NCBI GenBank assembly: GCA_910589395.1
Contig: CAJUTL010000013.1
Coordinates: 29,690-74,394, forward strand
Length of the DNA: 44,705 nucleotides
Source: an uncultured Oscillospiraceae bacterium
Lineage (GTDB): Bacteria > Bacillota_A > Clostridia > Oscillospirales > Acutalibacteraceae
Direction: 5' to 3'
A model generated the notes under the pieces. It saw nothing but the letters and a program-made list of their open reading frames with translations. It ran no database searches and had not been told where the DNA came from. This document shows, piece after piece, positions 8,701-16,321 of this stretch. Position numbers and translations under genes: made by a program. The number at the start of each line of letters is the position of its first letter. The stretch's first letter is position 1.

Positions 8701-11700
8701 CCAGACAGCCTACTTTGCTGCCGCCGGAAACAGAGCACTCGGTCAGGTTCAGGTTTTTCACCGTCGCGCCCCGAAGCACACCGAAGAACCCGGCGTACTG
8801 AGAACTACCCGCCACCGTCACATGGGAGATGGTATGGCCCTGCCCGTCAAACACGCCGGTAAAGGGCGCTGCCGCCGTGCCAATGCCGGGGAAATTTATG
8901 CCGCTCAGGTCAAACCCGGCAGTGAGGCGGTAATTGGCTGACAAATCCGCACCCGGCTTTGTCAGCGCCAGAAGCTGCTCTTTGGTGTTGATCTCGATCC
9001 ATTTTTCCTCTTCGCCGGACAGCTCCTCCTCTGTGGGAGGCAGGAAACGGTTTTCCGTCGTGCCCTCAAACCACAGGATCTCATCGCCGTTTTTCACTGC
9101 CGCCAGCGAAGCGCTGACGTTGGAAAGCCTTCCGTTTACGGTAAACATCCAGCCATCGGGAGAATCCACGGAATGGCCGTTAATGGTGCGGATATACCGT
9201 CCAAAATTCGGTGTGGTATCAAAGGAATAGCTTAAAAGGCCCTGTTCCGCGGCGGCGTCCATCAAATCCACCAGCCGGGTGTTGCCGCTGCTTTCCATGG
9301 TAACGGAAAGCTTCTCCCCCATGGGATAGAAGCGATACTCCGCCTTGTCATATCCTGCCAGCAGAATGGAAACCGTCAGCTGTTCCGTTTCCGGAGGCTC
9401 CGGCACTGGAATCCCCACTAAATAAGGCAGCCCTGTATTTTTCTCTCCAGAGCGGGCCCACACCACATCCACCAGGCCCAGCGCGTTCAGAAAATCTTCC
9501 GTTCTCATCTGCTCCAGGGTCCTGCCCTTTGCGCCATAGTCATGAGAAGAAGCGGTGGCGCGGTTGTAGTAGCAGTTTCGCACGCCATCAGACTGATCGT
9601 ATTGGAAGCCGGAATCCGGCTGGTTGCCGCCGGTAAAGCCGTTTCCCTCGTCTCCGGTCACAGTGACTACCCCGGCGGCGTAGCAGTTTTCATAGATATT
9701 TCCGGAAAAGACAGAGCGGCCGAGAAACCCGCCGGAATAGCCCCGGGCGGAAACATCTCCCAAGGCAAAGCAGTTTCGGATCGTGCCGCCGTAGCCCAGG
9801 CCCGCAAAGCCGCCGGAATACTCGCTTTGCGTGCTCACGTTCATAGAGCTCCAGCAGCTTTCGATCAAAGCATTTTCCTCGTTGGAGCCCACAAACCCGG
9901 CATGGCCTGTAGCCGTGACCGAATTGGAGGTGAGCGTGCCGCCCTGCACATAGCTTTTGCGGATCACGCCATAGTTCCGGCTGACCATACCGCCCAGCAC
10001 CGCTCCGGTATCTGCGGTGATGTTGCAGTTTATGACCGCGCAGCCTTCGATGGTACCGAAATTGTTATGCGCCAGCACAGCCGCGTTATCGGCGAACAGT
10101 ACATTGGCGTTTTCCACCGCCAGATCATGCACATAGCCTGTGCTGCCGATGTAGGCGAACAGCCCGGAATCCAGATTGCTCAGGGTCAACCCCGTAATCT
10201 TATGCCCCTGGCCGTCCAATTCGCCCAGGAAACGGTTTGTCACATTGCCGATGGATTTTGTTTTACTCTGACCGGCGGCGGAAAGCCCCGAAAAATCCAG
10301 ATCCTCTGTCAGGCGGTAATTCTTTTTCCATGCGATGACCTGCAGGCTTTCGGAACCGGCCCCGGCGGAGGGAACGTCCTCCACATTTGCCAACGCCAGC
10401 CAGTCCTCCGCGGAGGAAATATCCACCCACTCCTTTTCCTCCGGATTTTGCGAAGTGGGCGTATAAACCGGGCTGTACCCGGAGGGCAGGCTGTCGGTAA
10501 GGAAAAAGCCGTCCGGCACTGCCGTTACCGTAAAGGCATAGCTTGTTCCGGCCGCGAACACATTTCCCAGGGGCGCGGAGGTGGTATCTCCGCTTGCCAG
10601 GAAACGGCGGGACAGCGTATAGCTTCCCTCCGATACGGTATAAAGATCAAGAATATAGTATTCACTGGCGATAAAACCGGATTTCCCCTCCCAGACGGCA
10701 GTGGTGCCGTTCCAGGCCAGGCCGGTCACAGGCTTCATGCGGTTATAGGGGTTTTGCAGGCCGTACACATTTTCCTGTACGTATTCCGTCTCCGGAAGGG
10801 AAAATTTTCCATTTTCATCTACCGCGGAGACCGTGGCAAAATACACGCCCTCTTCCATAGCGGAAAGGCGCTCCGCACAGTCGCAGGAGGTACCGGAAAT
10901 ATCGGGGATCGTTCCCGCTTGCTCCAGCTCGAAGCCGTAGTGCCCCAAGGGCAGGCCGCCCTTCTCGATCTCGCCGGCTAAAAAAGCATCGCGGCTTCTT
11001 TGGGCTTCCTGTAGCTTTTTATCGGCTTCCCTGAATTCCGCCAGCGTCGTTGCCTGATTGGCAAGCGCCTTCCACTGTGCCAGCTCATCCTCATAGGGTG
11101 CGAGGGCTGCCTTCTGTTCGGGGCTCATGGCGGCGATCAGCGCGTCGCTGTCAATAAGCATTATTTTCCGCACCGGGTCGGCTTCCGCGTCAAACTCCGC
11201 CTTTTCCTCCGCAGTAAGCTCCTGCCAGACCCGCCTGCACTGCCACAGGGCGACCACATAGCCTCGCGCGCCCTCTACGGCATCCCAGCTCAAAACGGGG
11301 GTGGGCACGTCCAGCGGCTCCTCTTCGTCGGAAGAAGGAGCAAGCTCCCTGCTGAATTCCACATTTTCCGCCAAAACCAGCTCGCCTGCAGGTTCTTCCA
11401 CCTTCTGCCATGCCAAAAGGGGAAGCTCCTGGTTTACACCGGGAACGGTTTTCCAGCCCTCGCCCAGCTTTTCCAGCAGCTCTGCCTGCATCGCCGCAAG
11501 AGTCATAGCGCCGCTGCCGCTTTCGCCCAGATAATAGCTGCCGGAAATTTCGCTGCCGCCTGCCTGAATCGGGCCGGAGGTGCTGCCGGTGACCGTGCCG
11601 GCATGATAGCACCCGGTAATGGTGCCGATCATGCTGCCGGCCTGGCCGCGGATCCCGCCCGCGTAGCCGGTACCGGCGATCTCCCCTGTATTGTAGCAAC

Positions 11701-14700
11701 GGGAAATCTCCGCCTCGTCGTTGATATATGCCAGGATCCCCCCGGCCCGAGCGCCGGAAACCGCCCCGGCATTGTAGCAGCCGGTAATATGCAGGGGAGA
11801 GCCATAGCTGAACTGCCTGCCCACGATACCCGCGGCGTTTGACCCGCCGCTGACGGCCGCCTCATTGCCGCAGTTTTCAAAAACGGCGTAGTCCGCCCTT
11901 CCGGCAATGCCGCCCACATCATCGGTACCGCTGACGGTACCCCGCACCACCAGATTTTTTACCTCGGCGTTTTGGGCGGACGTACCCTTCAGATAGCCGA
12001 ATAAGCCGGCATAATTGATCCCGCTGACCGCCAGGCCGGAAACGGTAAAGCCGCCGCCGTCAAAGCTGCCCCCAAAAGGCTTCGCGCCGCTGCCGATAGG
12101 TATCCAAGCCTCCCCGCCCAGGTCGATATCATCGGTGAGCACAGCGGAGTAATTCGCCCCCGCGCCGCTGTTTACCGCGTCGGCGAACCAGGCCAGCTCC
12201 GCTCCATCGCCGATCTCGTACACACCGTCGCCATTGGGGGAAACCTCTTCCCTGCTTTCGCCGTCCCACTGGGCACTGGGGGCAAGGGTAACAGAAACCG
12301 TCTGTGTTCCGGTTTCCTTGCCGTTTACAGTAAAGCTGCCGGTAACCTTAGCGTAGCCCTTCGCCTTTACCGCATAGGAATATTCGCCGGAGGGCAGGCT
12401 GTAGGCGCCGGCGGACTGAGCGGGAACCGTGCGGCCATCGGCAGTATAGCGTACCGTGATCTGCGCCGGAGCGCTGGAAGGAACCACGGAAAAAGCCACC
12501 CTGCGCCGGGCTGCTTCCCGCAGCGTTACCGCTTCAGCTGCCTCACCGCCGGTCACCGTGATAGAGCCGTGAGCCTCCTCATAGCCAAAGGCAGCGGCGG
12601 TATAGAAATATTCTCCATCGGGAAGACGGTAGCGAAACACACCGCTCCGGGCAGATACCGGCGGTACGGCTTCTCCTTGGGCGTCTGTCAAAGCCAGGGA
12701 GGCTTCCTCTACGCTGAGGGTGACCGTCACATCATATTTGGGGGTGGGATCCTGGAAGGTCAGGATCGGATAGCCACGGTTGACCGGGCTCGCGGCGGGA
12801 TCCCGCTGAAAATCCGGTCCCAGCAGCAGAAGAAAATCGGAAGCTTTCATCTCCGCCTCTGTTTTCGCCGTGGCGTTGGCGTCTGCGGTGGAGCCATCGG
12901 AAAGATAGTAAACGCTAGCGCTTTCCACCGTGCCGCTGCTTTTGCTGCCGAAGGCGGGGTTCACATCCCGGCTGCCGGTCACAGCACCGGCGGTATAGCA
13001 GTTTCTTACCGCCGCATAGCTGCTGGAAAGATAGGCGGTGATACCGCCGGAGCGCCAGCCGCCTCCGTTGACCGCGCCGGTGTTGTAGCTGTTTTCCAGC
13101 GTGACCTGGCCGCTGATGGAGCCAACGATGCCGCCGGCGTTATTTTCGGAAGCGGAAACCGCGCCCAGATTGGCGCAGCGGCGAATCGCCTTTGAGGCGG
13201 TGGAGTATCCGCTGGAAACATAGCCCACTACGCCGCCGGTATTTTGCCCGCCGCTGACAGCTGCCTTGTTGACACAATTTTCAATACTGCCGGAGGTGCC
13301 GGAAAGCTGCCCTGCGATACCGGCAATGCCATAGCTGCTGCCACCGCTGCCGGTCAGGGAAATTTCTCCCTCTACCGTCAGGTTTTTGACGGTTCCGTCC
13401 TCCACGTAACCGAACAGGCCATAGTTTCCCGTGGCCGAGCCGGTGATACGCAGGCCTGTGACGGTAAAGCCCTGTCCGTCAAATACGCCGGCATACCGTG
13501 TAGCATAGGCCTGGCCGATGGGCGTCCATTCCTCGCCGCCCAAATCGATGTTTCGGGTCAGAACGGCGTTCAGCTTCGGATCACGGGCGTTGACCTGCCG
13601 GGCCAGCCAGGCAAGCTCCGCCCCGCTGCCGATCTGATACACGCCGTCTGTTTGAGCGGGCTCCGCAATATCGTCCGCGCCGCCCCAGGCGGTTTTGACC
13701 ACCATGGGCACAGTAACGGAGGCGGTGCCCGCCGTGGTTTGGCCGCTGAGAGAGATCACGCCGCTCTGCTTCGCAAAATTGGCGCTTTTGAACGTCCAGC
13801 TGTAGTCATAGCCCACCGGTAGGCTGTAGACCAGTCCGCCCTCCGCAGCGGGAGACAGCGTATGTGACCCATCCGCTGTAGAAACAGTCAAGCTGCCGTT
13901 TTCCACTTCCCCCTCATGAGAATCATAGATAAAGGTGATTTCATGGGCCGGGTTCTTTTTTAGAGAAACCTCCACCGTTTGCGGCCCGCCGTTTACCGTG
14001 ACCTGAGCTCCTCCGTCTTCATAGCCAAAGGCCGAGGCTGCCCAAATATAATCGCCGTTTTCCACCGTATAGGTGTATTTCGTGCCGCTGTCCGGCGTCA
14101 GCAGCACCGGGCTGCCCTCTGTCACCTGAGATACGCCGAACGCCGCATCCTCCGGGGCAACGGTAAAGCTTAAAGGATAAACCGCCGCCCACACCGCGTA
14201 GAGATCGGTATTTTCCGTGATAGTGATCTCACCGCCGTCCTCATAGACCACAGGGCCACTTTCCCCGGTGGCCCAGCCCTTAAAGATATGCCCGGCATAG
14301 GAGAAGCTGTTGGCCTCTAAGTCTCCCGTGCCGAAAATTCCCTGGGATTTTGTGTCCCCCGTGCCGTTATTCGCGTGGAAGATCACCTGGCTGGGCAGGG
14401 AGATTTGAAAGTCCTTCAGCCAAAGGCAGTCGCTGCCGGAATTGCCGCTGCTATCCTTGCGGTAGGCAATGGTAACAACGTCCCCCGCCTGGGCGTTTAC
14501 AGTGGCCGTACCTCCTTTTTTTCCGCTGCAGCCCGTAACGGCCCCGGCATCACCGCCATAGGCGGAGGCGCTGTAGGTATACAGCGTTTTAGAGCCGTTT
14601 TTTACCAGCATGCCATCATAGCGCTCCTCCGAATCCACCTTCCAGGTAAAGGTCAGCGCGGCGGCCTGCTGAAAGGTCAATGTGACGGCAGGCTCGGTAG

Positions 14701-14938
14701 AACCCATTCCGGCGTTTCCTGACTTCAGCCAGGGGCCGTCCCCGGTTTCCGTATCCACCGTATAGGGATACGCACCGTCGTTTTCAGCGGCCAGAGTATC
14801 CGCAAGGCCGGTGAAAAAATCCGCGAACTCAGCTTCTCCCGCCGCAAGTGCGGGCATGCCCGACGCAAGCGCGGGCAGGGGCAAAGCGCCCAGCACCAGC
14901 AAAACTGCCAGCAGCAGGGACAGAAACCTCTTTTTCAT
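5765..14938 (-). CDS. Giant S-layer-anchored protein with GLUG repeats and an intrinsic-factor-like alpha-barrel/DUF4430 module
   Basis: Secreted protein of 3057 aa. Approximate domain order: signal peptide (1-26); carbohydrate-binding-like region (40-187); InlB/Flg_new-type repeat ending in DLYAVW (189-253); beta-rich repeats; four blocks of GLUG-type repeats (about 430-690, 890-1180, 1500-1845, 1977-2355; cues FDGQGFTVTGL, GGIVG, CYNTG); a fibronectin-like region with a charged helical insert (1210-1330); a DUF4430 domain (1848-1960; GWMFTVNG); an Ig-like domain (about 2358-2438); an alpha/alpha-barrel resembling prenyltransferase/intrinsic-factor repeats (2437-2720); a second DUF4430 (2750-2857; GWLYQVN); and three SLH repeats (2870-3048). 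Barrel followed by DUF4430 is the order of the two cobalamin-gripping domains of transcobalamin. The start is ATG at 14938 with GAGAGGAG 9 nt upstream. An upstream cobalamin riboswitch supports a role in corrinoid capture. Ligand binding is inferred, and the GLUG arms may be adhesive. Confidence 0.9.
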   Translation of the reverse strand: MKKRFLSLLLAVLLVLGALPLPALASGMPALAAGEAEFADFFTGLADTLAAENDGAYPYTVDTETGDGPWLKSGNAGMGSTEPAVTLTFQQAAALTFTWKVDSEERYDGMLVKNGSKTLYTYSASAYGGDAGAVTGCSGKKGGTATVNAQAGDVVTIAYRKDSSGNSGSDCLWLKDFQISLPSQVIFHANNGTGDTKSQGIFGTGDLEANSFSYAGHIFKGWATGESGPVVYEDGGEITITENTDLYAVWAAVYPLSFTVAPEDAAFGVSQVTEGSPVLLTPDSGTKYTYTVENGDYIWAASAFGYEDGGAQVTVNGGPQTVEVSLKKNPAHEITFIYDSHEGEVENGSLTVSTADGSHTLSPAAEGGLVYSLPVGYDYSWTFKSANFAKQSGVISLSGQTTAGTASVTVPMVVKTAWGGADDIAEPAQTDGVYQIGSGAELAWLARQVNARDPKLNAVLTRNIDLGGEEWTPIGQAYATRYAGVFDGQGFTVTGLRITGSATGNYGLFGYVEDGTVKNLTVEGEISLTGSGGSSYGIAGIAGQLSGTSGSIENCVNKAAVSGGQNTGGVVGYVSSGYSTASKAIRRCANLGAVSASENNAGGIVGSISGQVTLENSYNTGAVNGGGWRSGGITAYLSSSYAAVRNCYTAGAVTGSRDVNPAFGSKSSGTVESASVYYLSDGSTADANATAKTEAEMKASDFLLLLGPDFQRDPAASPVNRGYPILTFQDPTPKYDVTVTLSVEEASLALTDAQGEAVPPVSARSGVFRYRLPDGEYFYTAAAFGYEEAHGSITVTGGEAAEAVTLREAARRRVAFSVVPSSAPAQITVRYTADGRTVPAQSAGAYSLPSGEYSYAVKAKGYAKVTGSFTVNGKETGTQTVSVTLAPSAQWDGESREEVSPNGDGVYEIGDGAELAWFADAVNSGAGANYSAVLTDDIDLGGEAWIPIGSGAKPFGGSFDGGGFTVSGLAVSGINYAGLFGYLKGTSAQNAEVKNLVVRGTVSGTDDVGGIAGRADYAVFENCGNEAAVSGGSNAAGIVGRQFSYGSPLHITGCYNAGAVSGARAGGILAYINDEAEISRCYNTGEIAGTGYAGGIRGQAGSMIGTITGCYHAGTVTGSTSGPIQAGGSEISGSYYLGESGSGAMTLAAMQAELLEKLGEGWKTVPGVNQELPLLAWQKVEEPAGELVLAENVEFSRELAPSSDEEEPLDVPTPVLSWDAVEGARGYVVALWQCRRVWQELTAEEKAEFDAEADPVRKIMLIDSDALIAAMSPEQKAALAPYEDELAQWKALANQATTLAEFREADKKLQEAQRSRDAFLAGEIEKGGLPLGHYGFELEQAGTIPDISGTSCDCAERLSAMEEGVYFATVSAVDENGKFSLPETEYVQENVYGLQNPYNRMKPVTGLAWNGTTAVWEGKSGFIASEYYILDLYTVSEGSYTLSRRFLASGDTTSAPLGNVFAAGTSYAFTVTAVPDGFFLTDSLPSGYSPVYTPTSQNPEEKEWVDISSAEDWLALANVEDVPSAGAGSESLQVIAWKKNYRLTEDLDFSGLSAAGQSKTKSIGNVTNRFLGELDGQGHKITGLTLSNLDSGLFAYIGSTGYVHDLAVENANVLFADNAAVLAHNNFGTIEGCAVINCNITADTGAVLGGMVSRNYGVIRKSYVQGGTLTSNSVTATGHAGFVGSNEENALIESCWSSMNVSTQSEYSGGFAGLGYGGTIRNCFALGDVSARGYSGGFLGRSVFSGNIYENCYAAGVVTVTGDEGNGFTGGNQPDSGFQYDQSDGVRNCYYNRATASSHDYGAKGRTLEQMRTEDFLNALGLVDVVWARSGEKNTGLPYLVGIPVPEPPETEQLTVSILLAGYDKAEYRFYPMGEKLSVTMESSGNTRLVDLMDAAAEQGLLSYSFDTTPNFGRYIRTINGHSVDSPDGWMFTVNGRLSNVSASLAAVKNGDEILWFEGTTENRFLPPTEEELSGEEEKWIEINTKEQLLALTKPGADLSANYRLTAGFDLSGINFPGIGTAAAPFTGVFDGQGHTISHVTVAGSSQYAGFFGVLRGATVKNLNLTECSVSGGSKVGCLAGWVQVVLDQSDAGKQVACLIGNCTVSGTVSGTAQAGGLIGLNDGAYDEETMFSVSSSVDKCTADVAVTGTDSAVGGLVGENNGVITKSSAFGAVTAENASAAGGLAGRSYNGSIYDSHAEGTVIGKSTVGGFVGSSSGTIRNCYSLGDVSGESYTGGFSGSLSAAENVISAGQVTVTGSSGTGYHGGFAGILNGAITGVENQITVRNAYGNCTQPDGTQINLIGNGTDYASEAQKEVLAQMTLITRAATGAKLYEMFGVDLPLSEELKREAEKYAESVKVDAAPGEAISLLKVGEAPGAGITVSYEASGEFLTGGSDLTLGKANDTAATKAVRVLVTLTDPQGNFCHKTVTVLLPADASAVSGLMDTIAASYTESSDGWTVMDMAVYAGLPGKTAKTSETAWQNALNLLVSEAGSSSASAGDRARLEIVLRAMGVDSTQLYPANSNSRIDNAQKLAGMQLISGGYYAAPWILLAARQGNVVLSKTQINGLLELLSANVGEGLFGYTWQGAAYSDPDTAGAALAALAEYVEEYETARELIEKIRAAVPAAFSETGSLGSANSDAMMILGLLALGEDPADYCSADSGASLVDGLLSYVNPETDRFQFEGDDNSLATEQAFRALAALAKAEALPEGTPYNFYDFSETSVKPGRATGEGELEKPVEPAPGNPEITVTVTIRGDTGDWLREKAVSVRQGSTVYHAFLKALEGSEITQAGAEKGYVRSMTKDGVTLAEFTGGKNSGWLYQVNRVLPKVGITSCPVSAGDAILFYYTEDWTKDPAAGTGFSPAEPGELPFTDIAGHWGTDAIRYVYENRLMVGDSATRFAPDAPLSRAMLVAVLWRLEGSPAPKEKSGFTDVPANKWYTEAVAWARENEIVAGLTETSFAPGANVTREQAAAILRRFAAYKNFDVSGRAGLTSYSDSGKISRWAREDVAWAVKEGLLSGRTASTLVPGGRLTRAEAASILMRFCKKYKILQVGQ

Positions 14939-15088
14939 TTTTATGTTCTCCTCTCGTTGCAGCGAACTCGGCTGCGGGATAAGACCAGGCAGCGGTAGTG
15001 TTGCGGCCCGGCTATGGCAGAAGGAGGAAAAATTCCGGAAGTTGTTTGAAAACGGTGGAAACGCCGTATTTTTTCATAACACCGGGTG

Positions 15089-15130
15089 CAAAAAACAAAG
15101 GCGCATCGATTTGCATGACAAATCGATGCA
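15089..15130 (-). terminator. Attenuator-type terminator between the riboswitch and the giant gene
   Basis: On the minus strand GCATCGATTTG and CAAATCGATGC form a perfect 11-bp stem (15119-15129 with 15103-15113) around a 5-nt loop. GCC and then TTTGTTTTTT follow. It lies between the riboswitch and the start codon at 14938, as expected if cobalamin binding promotes premature termination. Confidence 0.85.
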
Positions 15131-15298
15131 CCCGTGTTTGTGCATTCCTTTTGTTCCTCATCTGCCGGAACATTTGAGAGCTTGTACCATATAGAATAAA
15201 GCGTACAACCTTCCGGCGAATTTCAGGGGAACTGTGTTTTGTTCCCCCATGAAATCCGCGCGAAAATTCGCACAGCTATTCTATCGGTACAGGCTCTG

Positions 15299-15586
15299 GG
15301 AGATCGTAAGTCTTCTGACTCGCGTTAGAAGGAACCCTCTTGATAAGAGGTTCCTTTGCGTCCGTTTCCTACCTTCCCACAGCGCTTTTTACAGCTGCCC
15401 GCAGTGGCGGCCTTTCGGCTCACATATCCTATATTACAGATACAGATATGGTATGCTTCGGAACGGTCTCGCGCTTACAGCGCCGGTCGCGCGGGGCTTT
15501 TCACCCCATTCCATCTACGCAGCTCCTGGCCCTTCGGAAAAACGGCAAATTCCCAAAAAAGCGGTACGGCAGCGGCGACGATCTCC
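15299..15586 (-). ncRNA. Cobalamin riboswitch controlling the giant SLH gene
   Basis: Read on the minus strand the cobalamin (B12-box) elements appear in order: GGAATGGGGTG (15502-15512), CGCTGTAAGCGCG, GCCACTGC (15401-15408), TGGGAAGGTAGG (15368-15379) and AGTCAGAAGAC (15310-15320). The closing P1 stem is a perfect 9-bp pairing of 15578-15586 with 15299-15307. A terminator follows at 15089-15130. This class binds adenosyl- or other cobalamins and normally represses corrinoid uptake genes when B12 is plentiful. Confidence 0.93.
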
Positions 15587-15629
15587 TTCCTTTGTGCAAA
15601 CAGAGCGGCAGCCCGCTTTGTTTGCCAAC

Positions 15630-15658
15630 AGCATAGCACAAGCGTTTTCAAAATACAA
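15630..15658 (-). promoter_or_regulatory. Probable sigma-A promoter for the giant gene
   Basis: On the minus strand TTGTAT (15653-15658), a 17-nt spacer and TATGCT (15630-15635) lie about 45 nt upstream of the riboswitch 5' side. Confidence 0.55.
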
Positions 15659-15842
15659 GTCCCAACAACATCATTTTTTTGATATCCCTTTTCTAATTCG
15701 GCCGCTCTCGCCGCCTTTTTTCACCCTATTAAAAATCTTTCTTCTCTTTTCAAATTCCCAGGAAATCATGCGCTTTTTCTCAGTAACAAAAAGTCTGGTT
15801 CGCAAAAGTTCCGTGCCTTTCAAAAAAGAACGACAATATCCA

Positions 15843-15871
15843 TTGACAGGGTAACTTTTATGGTATAGAAT
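15843..15871 (+). promoter_or_regulatory. Sigma-A promoter for the corrinoid ECF operon
   Basis: TTGACA (15843-15848), a 17-nt spacer and TAGAAT (15866-15871) lie about 25 nt before the riboswitch. The A/T-rich segment between the two divergent promoters (15659-15842) holds no gene. Confidence 0.8.
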
Positions 15872-15896
15872 GAAGGCACAATTTTATATGCTCCGG

Positions 15897-16164
15897 CTTT
15901 TGTGGCAAATACGCGACCTCAAATCAGAGACACGTATTCTTGTTCGCTGAACAAGGGAATCAGGTGCAAAACCTGAACACGGCCTTGTCCGGTCCTTTCC
16001 GTTCCCTTCGGAAGGGCGGCTTATCCGGCAAGGCGGTGCTGTAAGCATGGAGCGGGCTTTCTTTCTGCGAAAGCAGGTCACTGGCCGCCCCCTCGGGGCT
16101 GGGAAGGCGGGAAGCCCGCGTTGGCAATATGCCTGAACATGCCAGTCAGAAGACCTACAAAAAG
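15897..16164 (+). ncRNA. Cobalamin riboswitch controlling the corrinoid ECF operon
   Basis: The conserved elements are in order: GGGAATCAGGTGC (15955-15967), GGTGCTGTAAGC, GTCACTGGCC (16078-16087), CTGGGAAGGCGG (16099-16110) and GCCAGTCAGAAGACC (16141-16155). Bases 15897-15905 (CTTTTGTGG) can pair imperfectly with 16154-16164 (CCTACAAAAAG) as P1. A hairpin with a U-run follows at 16179-16210. It is the divergent partner of the riboswitch at 15299-15586. Confidence 0.94.
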
Positions 16165-16178
16165 AGGATAGTTTGAAA

Positions 16179-16210
16179 ACGTCTGGCGTTTGCCGGAACG
16201 TCTTTTTCTC
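16179..16210 (+). terminator. Attenuator-type terminator after the riboswitch
   Basis: ACGTCTGGC (16179-16187) pairs with GCCGGAACGT (16192-16201), with one wobble and one bulge, around a GTTT loop, and CTTTTTCTC follows. A second weaker GACAGC/GCTG hairpin with T-runs lies at about 16218-16250. Both are in the leader before the start codon at 16322. Confidence 0.75.
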
Positions 16211-16321
16211 TTACCCACAAAGGCGACAGCTTTTTTGCTGCCGTCTTTTCTTTTGCCTGTCCACAAAGCGCGGCTTCCTATAAAATTTGTTATGACTGGA
16301 CAAAAGAAAGGGTCGTTTCCT

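Noticed and set aside
6302..14173. Long open frames of up to 479 codons on the + strand opposite the giant SLH gene (for example 6302-7468, 7658-8941, 9542-10981)
   Set aside because: They lie fully antisense to a continuous 3057-codon gene with clear domains, have compositionally biased translations rich in Gly, Arg and His, lack ribosome sites and show no recognisable motifs.
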